From positions 1,922,001 through 1,986,000 of the forward strand of contig NZ_CP064686.1 of the NCBI RefSeq assembly GCF_023100905.1: a stretch of 64,000 nt of DNA, in the 5' to 3' direction. The notes beneath the pieces are model-generated. The model saw only the letters and a program-made list of their open reading frames with translations. It was not told the DNA's origin and ran no database searches. The translations under genes and the position numbers were made by a program. This document shows, piece after piece, positions 33,807 to 42,184 of this stretch (within the stretch, counting starts at the first letter, position 1; each line of letters opens with the position of its first letter). This DNA is from Bradyrhizobium sp. 4. GTDB lineage: Bacteria; Pseudomonadota; Alphaproteobacteria; Rhizobiales; Xanthobacteraceae.

Positions 33807-34733
33807 TCAGAGATCCCGCTCCCACGTTTCCCCAATCAGATCCTGCCCGAAGCTGTGATGCGGCTCGGTAGCGATGAGCTTGAAGCCTGCACTTTGATAG
33901 ATGCCCCGCGCGGCGACCAGGATGCTTTGCGTCCACAGCGTCATCTTGCTGTAGCCCCTCTCGCGTGCGCCCTGGATGCATTGCTCGACCAGCGCGCGGC
34001 CGACACCGAGTCCCCGCGCTTTCTTCTCCACCTGCAACAGGCGCAGCTTGGCAATCTCGTCCGTGGCCTTGACCAGAAAGATCGAGCCGACCGGCTCGCC
34101 ATCCACTTCCGCAATCCAGCAGTGCTCGCGCGCGGCGTCATAGTTCTTGATGAACTGTGCGCAGATCTCGGCGACCAGGGCCTCGTAGCTGATATCCCAG
34201 TTGTAGTCGGCCGCATAGGCGGCAGCCTGGCGGGAGATGACCCAGCCCATGTCGCCGACGCGATGGCTGCGCAGCATGAAAGCCGCGGGCTGGCTTCGAT
34301 GCTCCAGCACAGCCTCGATGGTCGCCATAGCCTGCGTGAGCCGCGTTGCATCGCTGGCCGAGAGCTGAGCCAGCATTGCGGCGACCTCGTTTTGCGAGCC
34401 CAGGTTCAGCTTGGCAAAGCTCTGGCGCCCCTTGGCAGTGAGGCTGAGCTGGTATTGCCTGCGATCCGCGGGCAGGGGCCTGCGGGTGATCAGCCCCTTT
34501 TCGTCGAAGCTCTGCACGATGCGGCTGAGATAGCCGGGGTCGAGGCCAAGCTCGTTGCCGATCTCCTTTGCGGCAAGGTCGTCCCGTTGTGCGAGCTCGT
34601 AGAGCACGCGGGCCTCGCTGAGCGAGAACGGGCTCTTGCCAAGGTGCTGGTCGAGCACGCCAAGCCTGCGGGTGTAGAAGCGGTTGAAGGCGCGAACCGC
34701 TGCGACGTGGTCCTCGGTACCGTTAATTGACAT
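33807..34733 (-). CDS. MarR-type regulator fused to a GNAT acetyltransferase
   Basis: A 308-residue two-domain protein. Residues about 1-145 form a MarR-like winged helix-turn-helix (FSLSEARVLYELAQRD, GLDPGYLSRIVQSFDEKGLITR, then a wing RPLPADRRQYQLSLT). Residues about 155-308 are a GNAT acetyltransferase with the acetyl-CoA loop GLGVGRALVEQCI and a C-terminal GFKLIATEPHHSFG. Such fusions are widespread but the acetylated substrate is usually unknown. A 42-bp near-perfect palindrome at 34745-34786, 12 nt upstream of the ATG, is a strong candidate for its own operator, so autoregulation is likely. Confidence 0.92.
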   Translation of the reverse strand: MSINGTEDHVAAVRAFNRFYTRRLGVLDQHLGKSPFSLSEARVLYELAQRDDLAAKEIGNELGLDPGYLSRIVQSFDEKGLITRRPLPADRRQYQLSLTAKGRQSFAKLNLGSQNEVAAMLAQLSASDATRLTQAMATIEAVLEHRSQPAAFMLRSHRVGDMGWVISRQAAAYAADYNWDISYEALVAEICAQFIKNYDAAREHCWIAEVDGEPVGSIFLVKATDEIAKLRLLQVEKKARGLGVGRALVEQCIQGARERGYSKMTLWTQSILVAARGIYQSAGFKLIATEPHHSFGQDLIGETWERDL

Positions 34734-34744
34734 GGCTCACCTCG

Positions 34745-34786
34745 ATACTTGCCATTGTCAAATAATTATTTGACTTTGGCAAGTAT
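34745..34786. promoter_or_regulatory. 42-bp palindromic operator of the MarR-GNAT gene
   Basis: Left arm ATACTTGCCA, two unpaired T, GTCAAATAA; right arm TTATTTGAC, two unpaired T, TGGCAAGTAT. All other positions pair. The AT-rich core TCAAATAATTATTTGA is a typical MarR-family site. Confidence 0.8.
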
Positions 34787-34795
34787 TGAAGTGCT

Positions 34796-35371
34796 TCAGC
34801 CGACCATGACGATCCGGCTGCGCAGCATGATCCGCGACGAGCGGCCGAGCCGCCGGAGCAACCGCGCCTCGGAGCGGCGGGCTTGGGGCGGGTAGCCGCC
34901 GATGCGGTCGTAGTGATCACGCGCGATCAAAAGTCCCTGATCGCCGAAGGGACCGACGAGCTTGCGCATCAGGGCCCAGAGGATATCGCGGAAGCCGGCA
35001 TCAGCGTAGGGTGAGCGGGCATAGCGGAAGACAGCTGCACGATCCCGGCCGCTGGTCGAGACGGACTGGATAAACTGAGCGGTTTCCTCGATCCAGCCGG
35101 TTTCCAGCACGGCGCCGGCGGGGAGGAACATCAGCCAGGACGAACGGGCCTGGAGTGCGCCGGCGGCGAGCGCGGCGCCCTGCGTGGATCCTTCGAAGCC
35201 GATGAAACGGCAGCCCGCGACGTCGGCAACGCGCTCGATGACCCCATTGCGGGTGCCATCGACGAGGAGCACTTCCCGGATGATGCCTGCGGCGGCACCG
35301 GGTACCAGCGCGGCCAGAGTTGCGACCGCCGTCTGCTCGACGCCTTCGGTCGGAATGATGACGCTCAGCAT
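34796..35371 (-). CDS. Family 2 glycosyltransferase-like protein
   Basis: A 191-residue protein with the GT2 (GT-A fold) opening MLSVIIPTEGVEQTAVATL and EVLLVDGTRNGVIERV, where LLVDG occupies the nucleotide-sugar-binding region. There is no DxD beyond that region and the protein is shorter than typical GT2 enzymes, lacking a membrane segment. It may be a reduced glycosyltransferase of uncertain activity. The ATG at 35371 gives the conserved opening; a GTG at 35392 adds seven residues. It is immediately upstream of the MarR-GNAT gene's palindrome on the same strand. Confidence 0.7.
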   Translation of the reverse strand: MLSVIIPTEGVEQTAVATLAALVPGAAAGIIREVLLVDGTRNGVIERVADVAGCRFIGFEGSTQGAALAAGALQARSSWLMFLPAGAVLETGWIEETAQFIQSVSTSGRDRAAVFRYARSPYADAGFRDILWALMRKLVGPFGDQGLLIARDHYDRIGGYPPQARRSEARLLRRLGRSSRIMLRSRIVMVG

Positions 35372-35712
35372 GATTGAGGCTTCAGTGTCCACACTTCGGG
35401 AGAAGCGTAGCTCATTATCAGGGCGTCATAAAACATGTGGCGCTGCCGAGTGCAACTTTCCGGCCGTGCTTCGGTATACGATGGTAAACCGCCGCGGCTG
35501 TCGCATCCAAATTTGTCCCGTACGGGCCACGATATCGCCAATATGTCGGCCCCAGCCTATCCTCTCCGTATTAATCCGGAGGTGAGCCGTAATATTGCGC
35601 GGCGGGCCGGCCGTTCGCAATCCCGCAAGAGGAAGGACGCGATAGCGGACGAGCGCGAGAGCGGGAAAAACGTGCAATCACGCTGCTGACGAGGGCTTCG
35701 AATGAACGCCGG
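35372..35712. other. Intergenic region between the glycosyltransferase and ackA
   Basis: About 340 bases. It contains an 84-residue plus-strand open frame (35435-35689) with Arg/Ser/Pro-rich, shadow-like composition and no clear ribosome site, which I do not accept as a gene. I see no clear terminator. It must contain the promoter of the glycosyltransferase gene. Confidence 0.4.
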
Positions 35713-36897
35713 TCAACTTGCTGTTCTTAGCACCGCCGCACAATGTCGTGCGATCATCAGTTCCTCATTCGTTGGAATGACGAAGACATCGGCTGCGCTA
35801 TCGTCACCGCTAATGCGCTCGCGCGCCGCATCATTCGCAACCGCATCGATGCGCACACCGAGCCAGTCGAGACGCTCACCGATCGCGCTGCGGATTTCCC
35901 CGGCATGCTCGCCAATGCCGCCGGTGAAGACCAGGCAGTCCAGCCCGGCAAGCGTCGTCGCCATCGCCGCCACCTCCTGCGCGGCGCGGAAGGTGAAGAG
36001 CTCGACCGCCTCCCGTGCCGCAGCTTCGCTGCTCGCAAGCAGCGTCCGCATATCCGACGCGATGCAGGAGACGCCGAGCAGGCCCGATTCGTGGTAGAGC
36101 AGGTGCTGGACATCGTCGACCGACATCTTCTCGTGCTGTTGCAGATAGAGCAGCACGCCCGGGTCGATCCTGCCGCACCGCGTGCCCATCACCAGCCCGT
36201 CGAGCGGCGTCAGTCCCATCGTGGTGTCGATGCTGCGGCCGTCGCGCAAGCCGCACAGGCTCGCGCCATTGCCGAGATGCGCGATCACGATGCGCTTGGC
36301 CACGAGCTGCGGCGCGATTCGGGCGAGCCGTCCCGCGACATATTCGAACGAGAGGCCATGAAATCCGTAGCGTCGGACTCCGCGCTCTTCATAACGTCGC
36401 GGAATGGCGAAGCGGCTGGCGGGCGGCGCAATGCCGTGGTGGAAAGCGGTGTCGAAGCAGGCGATCTGCGTCAGGTCGGGCCTGATCGCGCTGATGGCGC
36501 GGACCGGCGCCAGACACCGCGGCTGGTGCAGCGGCGCCAGCGGTGTCAACGCCTCCAGCTTTGCGGTGACATCGTCTGTCAGCTCGACCGGAGCGGAATA
36601 GTCCGGACCGCCATGGACGACGCGATGGCCGACGGCGCGCAAGCGATGGTCGCCGAAACGATCCTCGATGAAGCCGAGCATGTCGGCGAACAGATGATCG
36701 CTATCCGCATCCGATGATTCCCTCCCTTGCTGGAACAGGTCTTCGCCCGCGGGGCTCTTCACGACGAGCCGCGGCTTCGTCTCGTGCTCGTCGAGCAGGC
36801 CCTTGCAGAGCGGGGTGAGCTCGGCCGCCGAGATCTCGAACAGGCCGAATTTGATGCTCGACGATCCCGAGTTGAGAACGAGAACGGTGTTCAACAT
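35713..36897 (-). CDS. ackA: Acetate kinase
   Basis: Interconverts acetyl phosphate plus ADP with acetate plus ATP. The 394-residue product begins MLNTVLVLNSGSSSIKFG, the phosphate-1 motif of the acetokinase family, and has GHRVVHGG, FDTAFH, HLGNGASLCGLRDGRS and FTGGIGEHA. The ATG at 36897 restores the conserved N-terminus; a longer frame to 36960 overlaps the phosphoketolase gene. It is 8 nt downstream of the phosphoketolase gene, so the acetyl phosphate made there is very likely the substrate. Confidence 0.96.
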   Translation of the reverse strand: MLNTVLVLNSGSSSIKFGLFEISAAELTPLCKGLLDEHETKPRLVVKSPAGEDLFQQGRESSDADSDHLFADMLGFIEDRFGDHRLRAVGHRVVHGGPDYSAPVELTDDVTAKLEALTPLAPLHQPRCLAPVRAISAIRPDLTQIACFDTAFHHGIAPPASRFAIPRRYEERGVRRYGFHGLSFEYVAGRLARIAPQLVAKRIVIAHLGNGASLCGLRDGRSIDTTMGLTPLDGLVMGTRCGRIDPGVLLYLQQHEKMSVDDVQHLLYHESGLLGVSCIASDMRTLLASSEAAAREAVELFTFRAAQEVAAMATTLAGLDCLVFTGGIGEHAGEIRSAIGERLDWLGVRIDAVANDAARERISGDDSAADVFVIPTNEELMIARHCAAVLRTAS

Positions 36898-36905
36898 GGC
36901 TGCTG

Positions 36906-39320
36906 TCAGTCGCCTGCCTCCGCCGGCGTGTTGCCGCCGGCGCTGTTCTGCCAGACCCATTCCTGGATTTCCGGCATGTCCTCGCCGTATTCGCGCACAT
37001 AGCGCGAATGCTCGATCAGCTTGTCGCGGAATTGCTGCTTCACCTGCGCCGCTTTGGTCGCGAGCCCCGGCACGCGCTCGATCGCCTCGATCGCGAGGTG
37101 ATAGCGGTCGAGCTCGTTGAGCACGACCATGTCGAACGGCGTCGTCGTGGTGCCTTCCTCGGCAAAGCCGCGGACGTGCATGCCGGCGTGGTTGGTCCGG
37201 TTATAGGTCAGCCGGTGGATCAGATAGGGATAGCCGTGATAGGCGAAGATCACCGGCTTGTCGCGCGTGAACAGGCCGTCGAAGTCGCGGTCGGACAAGC
37301 CGTGCGGGTGCTGCTCCCTGGGTTGCAGCGTCATGAGGTCGACGACGTTGACGACGCGGATCTTCAGCTCGGGCAGCGCCTTGCGCAGCAGGTCGACGGC
37401 GGCGAGCGTTTCCAGTGTCGGCACGTCGCCGGCGCAGGCCATCACGACATCGGGCTCGCCATTCGCGTCTTCCGTCCCGGCCCAGCTCCAGATGCCAATG
37501 CCGGCATCGCAGTGCGTGGCTGCCTCCTGCATCGACAGCCATTGCGGCGCCGGCTGCTTGCCGGCCACGATGACGTTGATGCGGTCATAGGTGCGCAGGC
37601 AGTGATCGGCGATCCACAGCAGCGTGTTGGCGTCCGGTGGGAAGTAAATGCGGACGATATCGGCCTTCTTGTTGGCGACGAGATCGACGAATCCGGGGTC
37701 CTGATGGCTGAAGCCGTTGTGGTCCTGGCGCCAGACATGCGATGTCAGCAGATAGTTGAGCGAGGCGATCGGGCGTCGCCACGGCAGATGCCGCGTCACT
37801 TTCAGCCATTTGGCATGCTGGTTGAACATGGAATCCACGATGTGGATGAACGCCTCGTAGCAGGAGAAGAAGCCGTGCCGACCCGTGAGCAGGTAGCCCT
37901 CTAACCAGCCCTGGCAGAGATGTTCGCTCAGGACTTCCATCACGCGTCCGTCCTGGGCGAGATGCACGTCGTAAGGTTTTGTCGGCTCCATCCAGACGCG
38001 TTCGGTGGCCTCGAACACCGCATCGAGCCGGTTTGAGGCGGTTTCGTCCGGGCCCATGATGCGGAAGTTGCGGGCCTCGGCGTTGAGGCGGATGACGTCG
38101 CGCAGGAATTTGCCGAGCTCGCGGGTTGCCTCCGCCACGATGCCGCCCGGCTGAGGGACCTTGACGGCGAAGCTGCGGAAGTCCGGCAGCTTCAGCTCCT
38201 TCTTCAGAAGGCCGCCATTGGCGTGCGGATTGGCGCCCATGCGGCGATTGCCTTCGGGCGCGAGCGCCTGGAGCTCGGCAACGAGCGCGCCGTTCGCGTC
38301 GAATAGCTTTTCCGGCTCGTAGCTGCGCATCCAGTCTTCGAGAATCTTCAGATGCGCCGGGTTGTCGCGGCAGTTCGCGACCGGCACCTGATGTGCACGC
38401 CAAAAACCCTCGACCTTCTTGCCGTCGACTTCCTTGGGGCCGGTCCAGCCCTTCGGGCTGCGTAGCACGATCATCGGCCAACGCGGGCGTTCGACGCTCT
38501 TGCGGCCGTCGCGGGCGTGCTGCTGGATCGACCGGATGCTGGCGAACGCGACGTCGAGCGCGTCCGCCATGGCCTGGTGCATCAATTTCGGATCGTCGCC
38601 CTCGACGAATAGCGGCTCGTGGCCGAGCCCGCGGAAGAGATCGCGGATCTCGTCGTCGCGCATCCGGCCGAGCACGGTTGGGTTGGCAATCTTGTAACCG
38701 TTGAGATGCAGGATCGGCAGCACCGCGCCGTCATGGGCAGGATTGAGGAACTTGTTGGAGTGCCAGGACGCCGCGAGCGGGCCAGTCTCGGCCTCGCCGT
38801 CTCCGACGACACAGGCGACGATCAGGTCGGGATTGTCGAATGCCGCGCCATAGGCATGCACCAGCGCGTAACCGAGCTCACCGCCTTCGTGAATCGAGCC
38901 CGGCGTCTCCGGCGCCGCGTGACTCGGGATGCCGCCGGGGAAGGAGAATTGCCTGAACAGTTTGCGCAACCCGTCGGTATCGCGCGAGATATCGGGATAG
39001 ATCTCGCTGTAGCTGCCTTCGAGATAGGTGTTGGCGACCATGCCGGGGCCGCCGTGGCCGGGACCGCACACATAGATCACGCTCAGGTCCAGCGCGCGGA
39101 TGACGCGGTTGAGATGGGCATAAATGAAGTTCAAACCGGGCGTCGTGCCCCAATGGCCGAGCAAACGCGGCTTGATGTGCTCGGGCCGTAACGGCTCGCG
39201 CAGCAGCGGATTGTCGAGCAGGTAAATCTGCCCGACGGAGAGATAGTTCGCGGCGCGCCAATAGCGGTCGAGCAGATTGAGGTCGCTGCTCGCTGCGGCC
39301 AATTGTTGTTGATTTGTCAT
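36906..39320 (-). CDS. xfp: Xylulose-5-phosphate/fructose-6-phosphate phosphoketolase
   Basis: A thiamine-diphosphate enzyme that splits xylulose 5-phosphate (and often fructose 6-phosphate) with phosphate to acetyl phosphate plus a shorter sugar phosphate. The 804-residue length is normal. Conserved blocks include GHWGTTPGLNFIYAHLNR, GPGHGGPG, EGGELGYALVHAYGAAFDNP and GDGEAETGPLA with the ThDP-binding GDG...N pattern. The ATG at 39320 is used; a GTG at 39338 adds six residues. With ackA it forms a two-gene acetate/ATP-yielding shunt. Confidence 0.96.
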   Translation of the reverse strand: MTNQQQLAAASSDLNLLDRYWRAANYLSVGQIYLLDNPLLREPLRPEHIKPRLLGHWGTTPGLNFIYAHLNRVIRALDLSVIYVCGPGHGGPGMVANTYLEGSYSEIYPDISRDTDGLRKLFRQFSFPGGIPSHAAPETPGSIHEGGELGYALVHAYGAAFDNPDLIVACVVGDGEAETGPLAASWHSNKFLNPAHDGAVLPILHLNGYKIANPTVLGRMRDDEIRDLFRGLGHEPLFVEGDDPKLMHQAMADALDVAFASIRSIQQHARDGRKSVERPRWPMIVLRSPKGWTGPKEVDGKKVEGFWRAHQVPVANCRDNPAHLKILEDWMRSYEPEKLFDANGALVAELQALAPEGNRRMGANPHANGGLLKKELKLPDFRSFAVKVPQPGGIVAEATRELGKFLRDVIRLNAEARNFRIMGPDETASNRLDAVFEATERVWMEPTKPYDVHLAQDGRVMEVLSEHLCQGWLEGYLLTGRHGFFSCYEAFIHIVDSMFNQHAKWLKVTRHLPWRRPIASLNYLLTSHVWRQDHNGFSHQDPGFVDLVANKKADIVRIYFPPDANTLLWIADHCLRTYDRINVIVAGKQPAPQWLSMQEAATHCDAGIGIWSWAGTEDANGEPDVVMACAGDVPTLETLAAVDLLRKALPELKIRVVNVVDLMTLQPREQHPHGLSDRDFDGLFTRDKPVIFAYHGYPYLIHRLTYNRTNHAGMHVRGFAEEGTTTTPFDMVVLNELDRYHLAIEAIERVPGLATKAAQVKQQFRDKLIEHSRYVREYGEDMPEIQEWVWQNSAGGNTPAEAGD

Positions 39321-39531
39321 GTTCCTGCCGAACTTCACCCGGGATCGTCACCAACCGAGTTCCGGCTAGATCGATCCTTCGGCAGCATCAAACGAGATCG
39401 CCGTGACGCCACTGTTGCGTGAGGTCAAAAGCAGGCGCGCGAAGTTTGGGCAACTCTACTGTGCATGGGGTTGTTTTCACGTTTTTGGTTTGTGTTCTTG
39501 ATTTGTTCCTTCGACGTGCTATCTTGGCTTC

Positions 39532-40695
39532 ATGAGTCCAGCATCCTCTCATGCTCTCAAGCACCCGCCGGTCACGGCGCCCTCCGAGCCGGCGGGTGCG
39601 CCTTCTGACTTCCCTGAGCTGGCGGTCGCCATCGACCGCCAGCGCAGGCGAGGCCGGGGCGCGCAGTCCAACGCCAGCGGCCGCTTTGAGGCCGAGGCGC
39701 GCGTCGCATTCGACGATGGCTGGCAGAGCCTTGACGAACTGCCTCCGTTCAAGACCACGGTCGGGATCGACGCCTCGCGCAAGGTGATCACCCGCAACGA
39801 ATCTCCCGACATCGGCTTCGACCGTTCGATCAATCCCTACCGCGGCTGCGAGCACGGCTGCGTCTATTGCTTCGCGCGGCCGACGCATGCCTATCTCGGC
39901 CTGTCGCCGGGGCTCGACTTCGAGTCGAAGCTGTTCGTGAAGCCCGAGGCGCCGGCGCTGCTCGAGAAGGAGCTTGCGGCGCCGGGCTACGAGCCGCGGA
40001 TGATCGCGATCGGCACCAACACCGATCCCTATCAGCCGATCGAGCGCGAGCGCAAAATCATGCGCGGCATTCTGGAGGTGCTGGAGCGCGCCGGCCATCC
40101 CGTCGGGATCGTCACCAAGTCGGCGCTGGTGACCCGCGACATCGACATTCTCGCGCGCATGGCCAAACGCAACCTCGCCAAGGTCGGCATCTCCGTGACC
40201 TCGCTCGATCCGAAGCTGGCGCGCACCATGGAGCCGCGGGCGTCCACGCCGCCGAAGCGGCTGGAGGCGCTGAAGCAGCTTTCCGAGGCCGGCATTCCGA
40301 CCACCGTCATGGTCGCGCCCCTGATTCCCGCGCTGAACGATTCCGAGATCGAACGCATCCTGGATGCTGCCGCCCATGCCGGCGTCAAGGAAGCCTCCTA
40401 CGTGCTGCTGCGGTTGCCACTCGAGGTGCGCGATCTCTTTCGTGAATGGCTGATGGCGAACTATCCGGACCGCTATCGCCACGTCTTCACGCTGATCCGC
40501 GACATGCGCGGCGGCCGCGACTACGACGCGAAATGGGGCGAGCGCATGAAGGGCACCGGCCCGATGGCCTGGACCATCGGTCGCCGCTTCGAGATCGCCT
40601 GCGACAGGCTGGGGCTGAACAAGCGGCGCTCCAAGCTGACGACGGATCATTTTGCCAAGCCGAAGCGGAACGGCGATCAGCTCAGCCTGTTCTGA
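39532..40695 (+). CDS. PA0069-family radical SAM protein (SplB-like)
   Basis: A 387-residue radical SAM protein. The iron-sulfur motif is CEHGCVYCFARPTHAY (CxxxCxxC), about residues 107-114, as in spore photoproduct lyase relatives. GTNTDPYQPIERERK and SVTSLDPKLARTMEPRASTP are PA0069-type blocks. The N-terminal 45 residues are Pro/Ala/Ser-rich and probably disordered. Despite the SplB resemblance, a DNA-repair role is not shown for this family. It is divergent from xfp. Confidence 0.9.
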   Translation: MSPASSHALKHPPVTAPSEPAGAPSDFPELAVAIDRQRRRGRGAQSNASGRFEAEARVAFDDGWQSLDELPPFKTTVGIDASRKVITRNESPDIGFDRSINPYRGCEHGCVYCFARPTHAYLGLSPGLDFESKLFVKPEAPALLEKELAAPGYEPRMIAIGTNTDPYQPIERERKIMRGILEVLERAGHPVGIVTKSALVTRDIDILARMAKRNLAKVGISVTSLDPKLARTMEPRASTPPKRLEALKQLSEAGIPTTVMVAPLIPALNDSEIERILDAAAHAGVKEASYVLLRLPLEVRDLFREWLMANYPDRYRHVFTLIRDMRGGRDYDAKWGERMKGTGPMAWTIGRRFEIACDRLGLNKRRSKLTTDHFAKPKRNGDQLSLF

Positions 40696-40719
40696 GGGAC
40701 AAAGTGGGAGAGGCGTCGC

Positions 40720-41175
40720 ATGAGTAAGGAACTGCCAGCTCCGATCCCGCGACTTACCGTCATCACGCTGGGCGTGAACGGCATCCGCGCCAGTATTGCC
40801 TTTTACGACGCGCTTGGTTTCTCGCGCCGGCTCAAGGTGACCGGCGAGGCCGTGGCGTTCTATGACACCGGCGGTCCGGTGCTGGCGCGATTTCCCTGGG
40901 ATCAGCTCGCGGCCGACGCCAAATTGCCGGATCAGCCGAGGCCATCGACGTTTCGCGGCATGACGCTCGCATGGAACTGCCGCGCGCGTGAGGAGGTGAA
41001 CGCGGTGCTGGCCTTCGCCGTCAGCAAGGGCGCCGCGCTGCTGAAGGCCGCGCATGAGACCGACTACGGCGGTTATTCCGGCTATTTCGCCGATCCTGAC
41101 GGCCATCCCTGGGAAGTCGTGGTCGCGCCCGGCATCGAAGTCGGCGAGGACCGACGGGTGCATCTGGCGGAATAG
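40720..41175 (+). CDS. VOC-superfamily (glyoxalase-like) protein
   Basis: A 151-residue vicinal-oxygen-chelate fold protein. PRLTVITLGVNGIRASIAFYDALGF is the first beta-alpha-beta-beta-beta repeat, and YGGYSGYFADPDGHPWEVVVAP the second, with DPDGHPWE carrying a likely metal-ligand Glu. The activity cannot be told from sequence; such proteins range from glyoxalase I to bleomycin-resistance and dioxygenase types. It follows the radical SAM gene by 24 nt with a GAGAGG ribosome site. Confidence 0.9.
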   Translation: MSKELPAPIPRLTVITLGVNGIRASIAFYDALGFSRRLKVTGEAVAFYDTGGPVLARFPWDQLAADAKLPDQPRPSTFRGMTLAWNCRAREEVNAVLAFAVSKGAALLKAAHETDYGGYSGYFADPDGHPWEVVVAPGIEVGEDRRVHLAE

Positions 41176-41252
41176 GGCGACTGACTTGAATAACGGGAAT
41201 TGTCCGAGGTTCCCGGTTGCGCAGGCCATGCCGCTTGCGCACGATCCCGGCC

Positions 41253-42086
41253 ATGATTCGGGATCAATCCGCCAAGAAGCCGGCCAAAGGCGCGCCCAAG
41301 AAGGTTGCGCCTGAGAACAAGAAGGCTGCGCCGAAAATCGCCAAGGCGCTGGCCGGCACCAAGAGCGCCATCATCGTTGCCCCAAGCTTCCGCCGCGAGC
41401 GCGCGCTGATCAAGCGCGGCGTCTGGCCGGTGGCGGGCTGCGATGAGGCCGGCCGCGGGCCGTTGGCCGGTCCGGTGGTGGCGGCGGCGGTGATTCTCGA
41501 TCCCGACCGCATCCCGCGCGGCATCGACGATTCCAAGCGCCTGACCGCCGAGGAGCGCGAAAGGCTGTTCGACAAGATCTGCGCCACCGCCCAGGTCTCC
41601 GTGGCCGTCGCCTCCCGCGCCCGCATCGACCGCGACAACATCCTGCGCGCTTCGCTGTGGGCGCTGAAGCGCGCCGTCGTGGCGCTGCCCGAGCAGCCCC
41701 GGCACGTCTTCGTCGACGGCCGCGACCGGCTCGACACGGCATGCGATTGCGAGGCCGTGATCGGCGGTGACGGCATCGTCCTGTCGATCGCAGCGGCCTC
41801 GATCGTCGCCAAGGTGACGCGGGACCGCCTGATGTGCGCGCTGGCTCAGGACTGCCCCGGGTACGGTTTCGAGCAGCATAAGGGCTACGCCGTGCCCGAG
41901 CACCTCGATGCGCTCAACCGCCTCGGCCCCACCGTCCACCACCGCAGCTTCTTCGCCCCCGTCGCCGCCGCACGCGCCAAGCACATGCCGTGGACGGTCG
42001 AGCCGGCGCAGGATCTGTTTGCGGTGACCGAGATCGAGCTGCAGGTGGACACGAGCTCGGAAATCGACGCGTCGGCAAATCTCTAG
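41253..42086 (+). CDS. rnhB: Ribonuclease HII
   Basis: Cuts the RNA strand in RNA-DNA hybrids and removes single ribonucleotides from DNA. The catalytic DE pair is in AGCDEAGRGPLAGPVVAAAV, followed by DDSKRLTAEERERL and the family block AAASIVAKVTRDRLM. It has an N-terminal Lys/Ala-rich extension of about 45 residues (AKKPAKGAPKKVAPENKKAA in part) not needed for the fold and not found in most RNase HII. The ATG at 41253 is used. The extension is basic and resembles the longer one on PpdK at 61071. Confidence 0.94.
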   Translation: MIRDQSAKKPAKGAPKKVAPENKKAAPKIAKALAGTKSAIIVAPSFRRERALIKRGVWPVAGCDEAGRGPLAGPVVAAAVILDPDRIPRGIDDSKRLTAEERERLFDKICATAQVSVAVASRARIDRDNILRASLWALKRAVVALPEQPRHVFVDGRDRLDTACDCEAVIGGDGIVLSIAAASIVAKVTRDRLMCALAQDCPGYGFEQHKGYAVPEHLDALNRLGPTVHHRSFFAPVAAARAKHMPWTVEPAQDLFAVTEIELQVDTSSEIDASANL

Positions 42087-42184
42087 ACGAGACTCGGTTG
42101 CCACGACGCGTCGCGCCCTCTATCAAAATAGTCGTGAGCGAATAGGGCCGGCTTCACGGGTTGGCTGCATCTTTCGGACGTTGC

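Noticed and set aside
35435..35689. 84-codon frame in the gap upstream of the glycosyltransferase gene
   Set aside because: Arg/Ser/Pro-rich, no good ribosome site, and no partner; more likely promoter or leader DNA.
39339..39531. FixK/FNR box between xfp and the radical SAM gene
   Set aside because: I looked for TTGAT-N4-ATCAA because phosphoketolase could be oxygen-controlled, but found no match.
39388..41229. Minus-strand open frame spanning the radical SAM and VOC genes (613 codons)
   Set aside because: It crosses two real plus-strand genes and their gap; composition is shadow-like.
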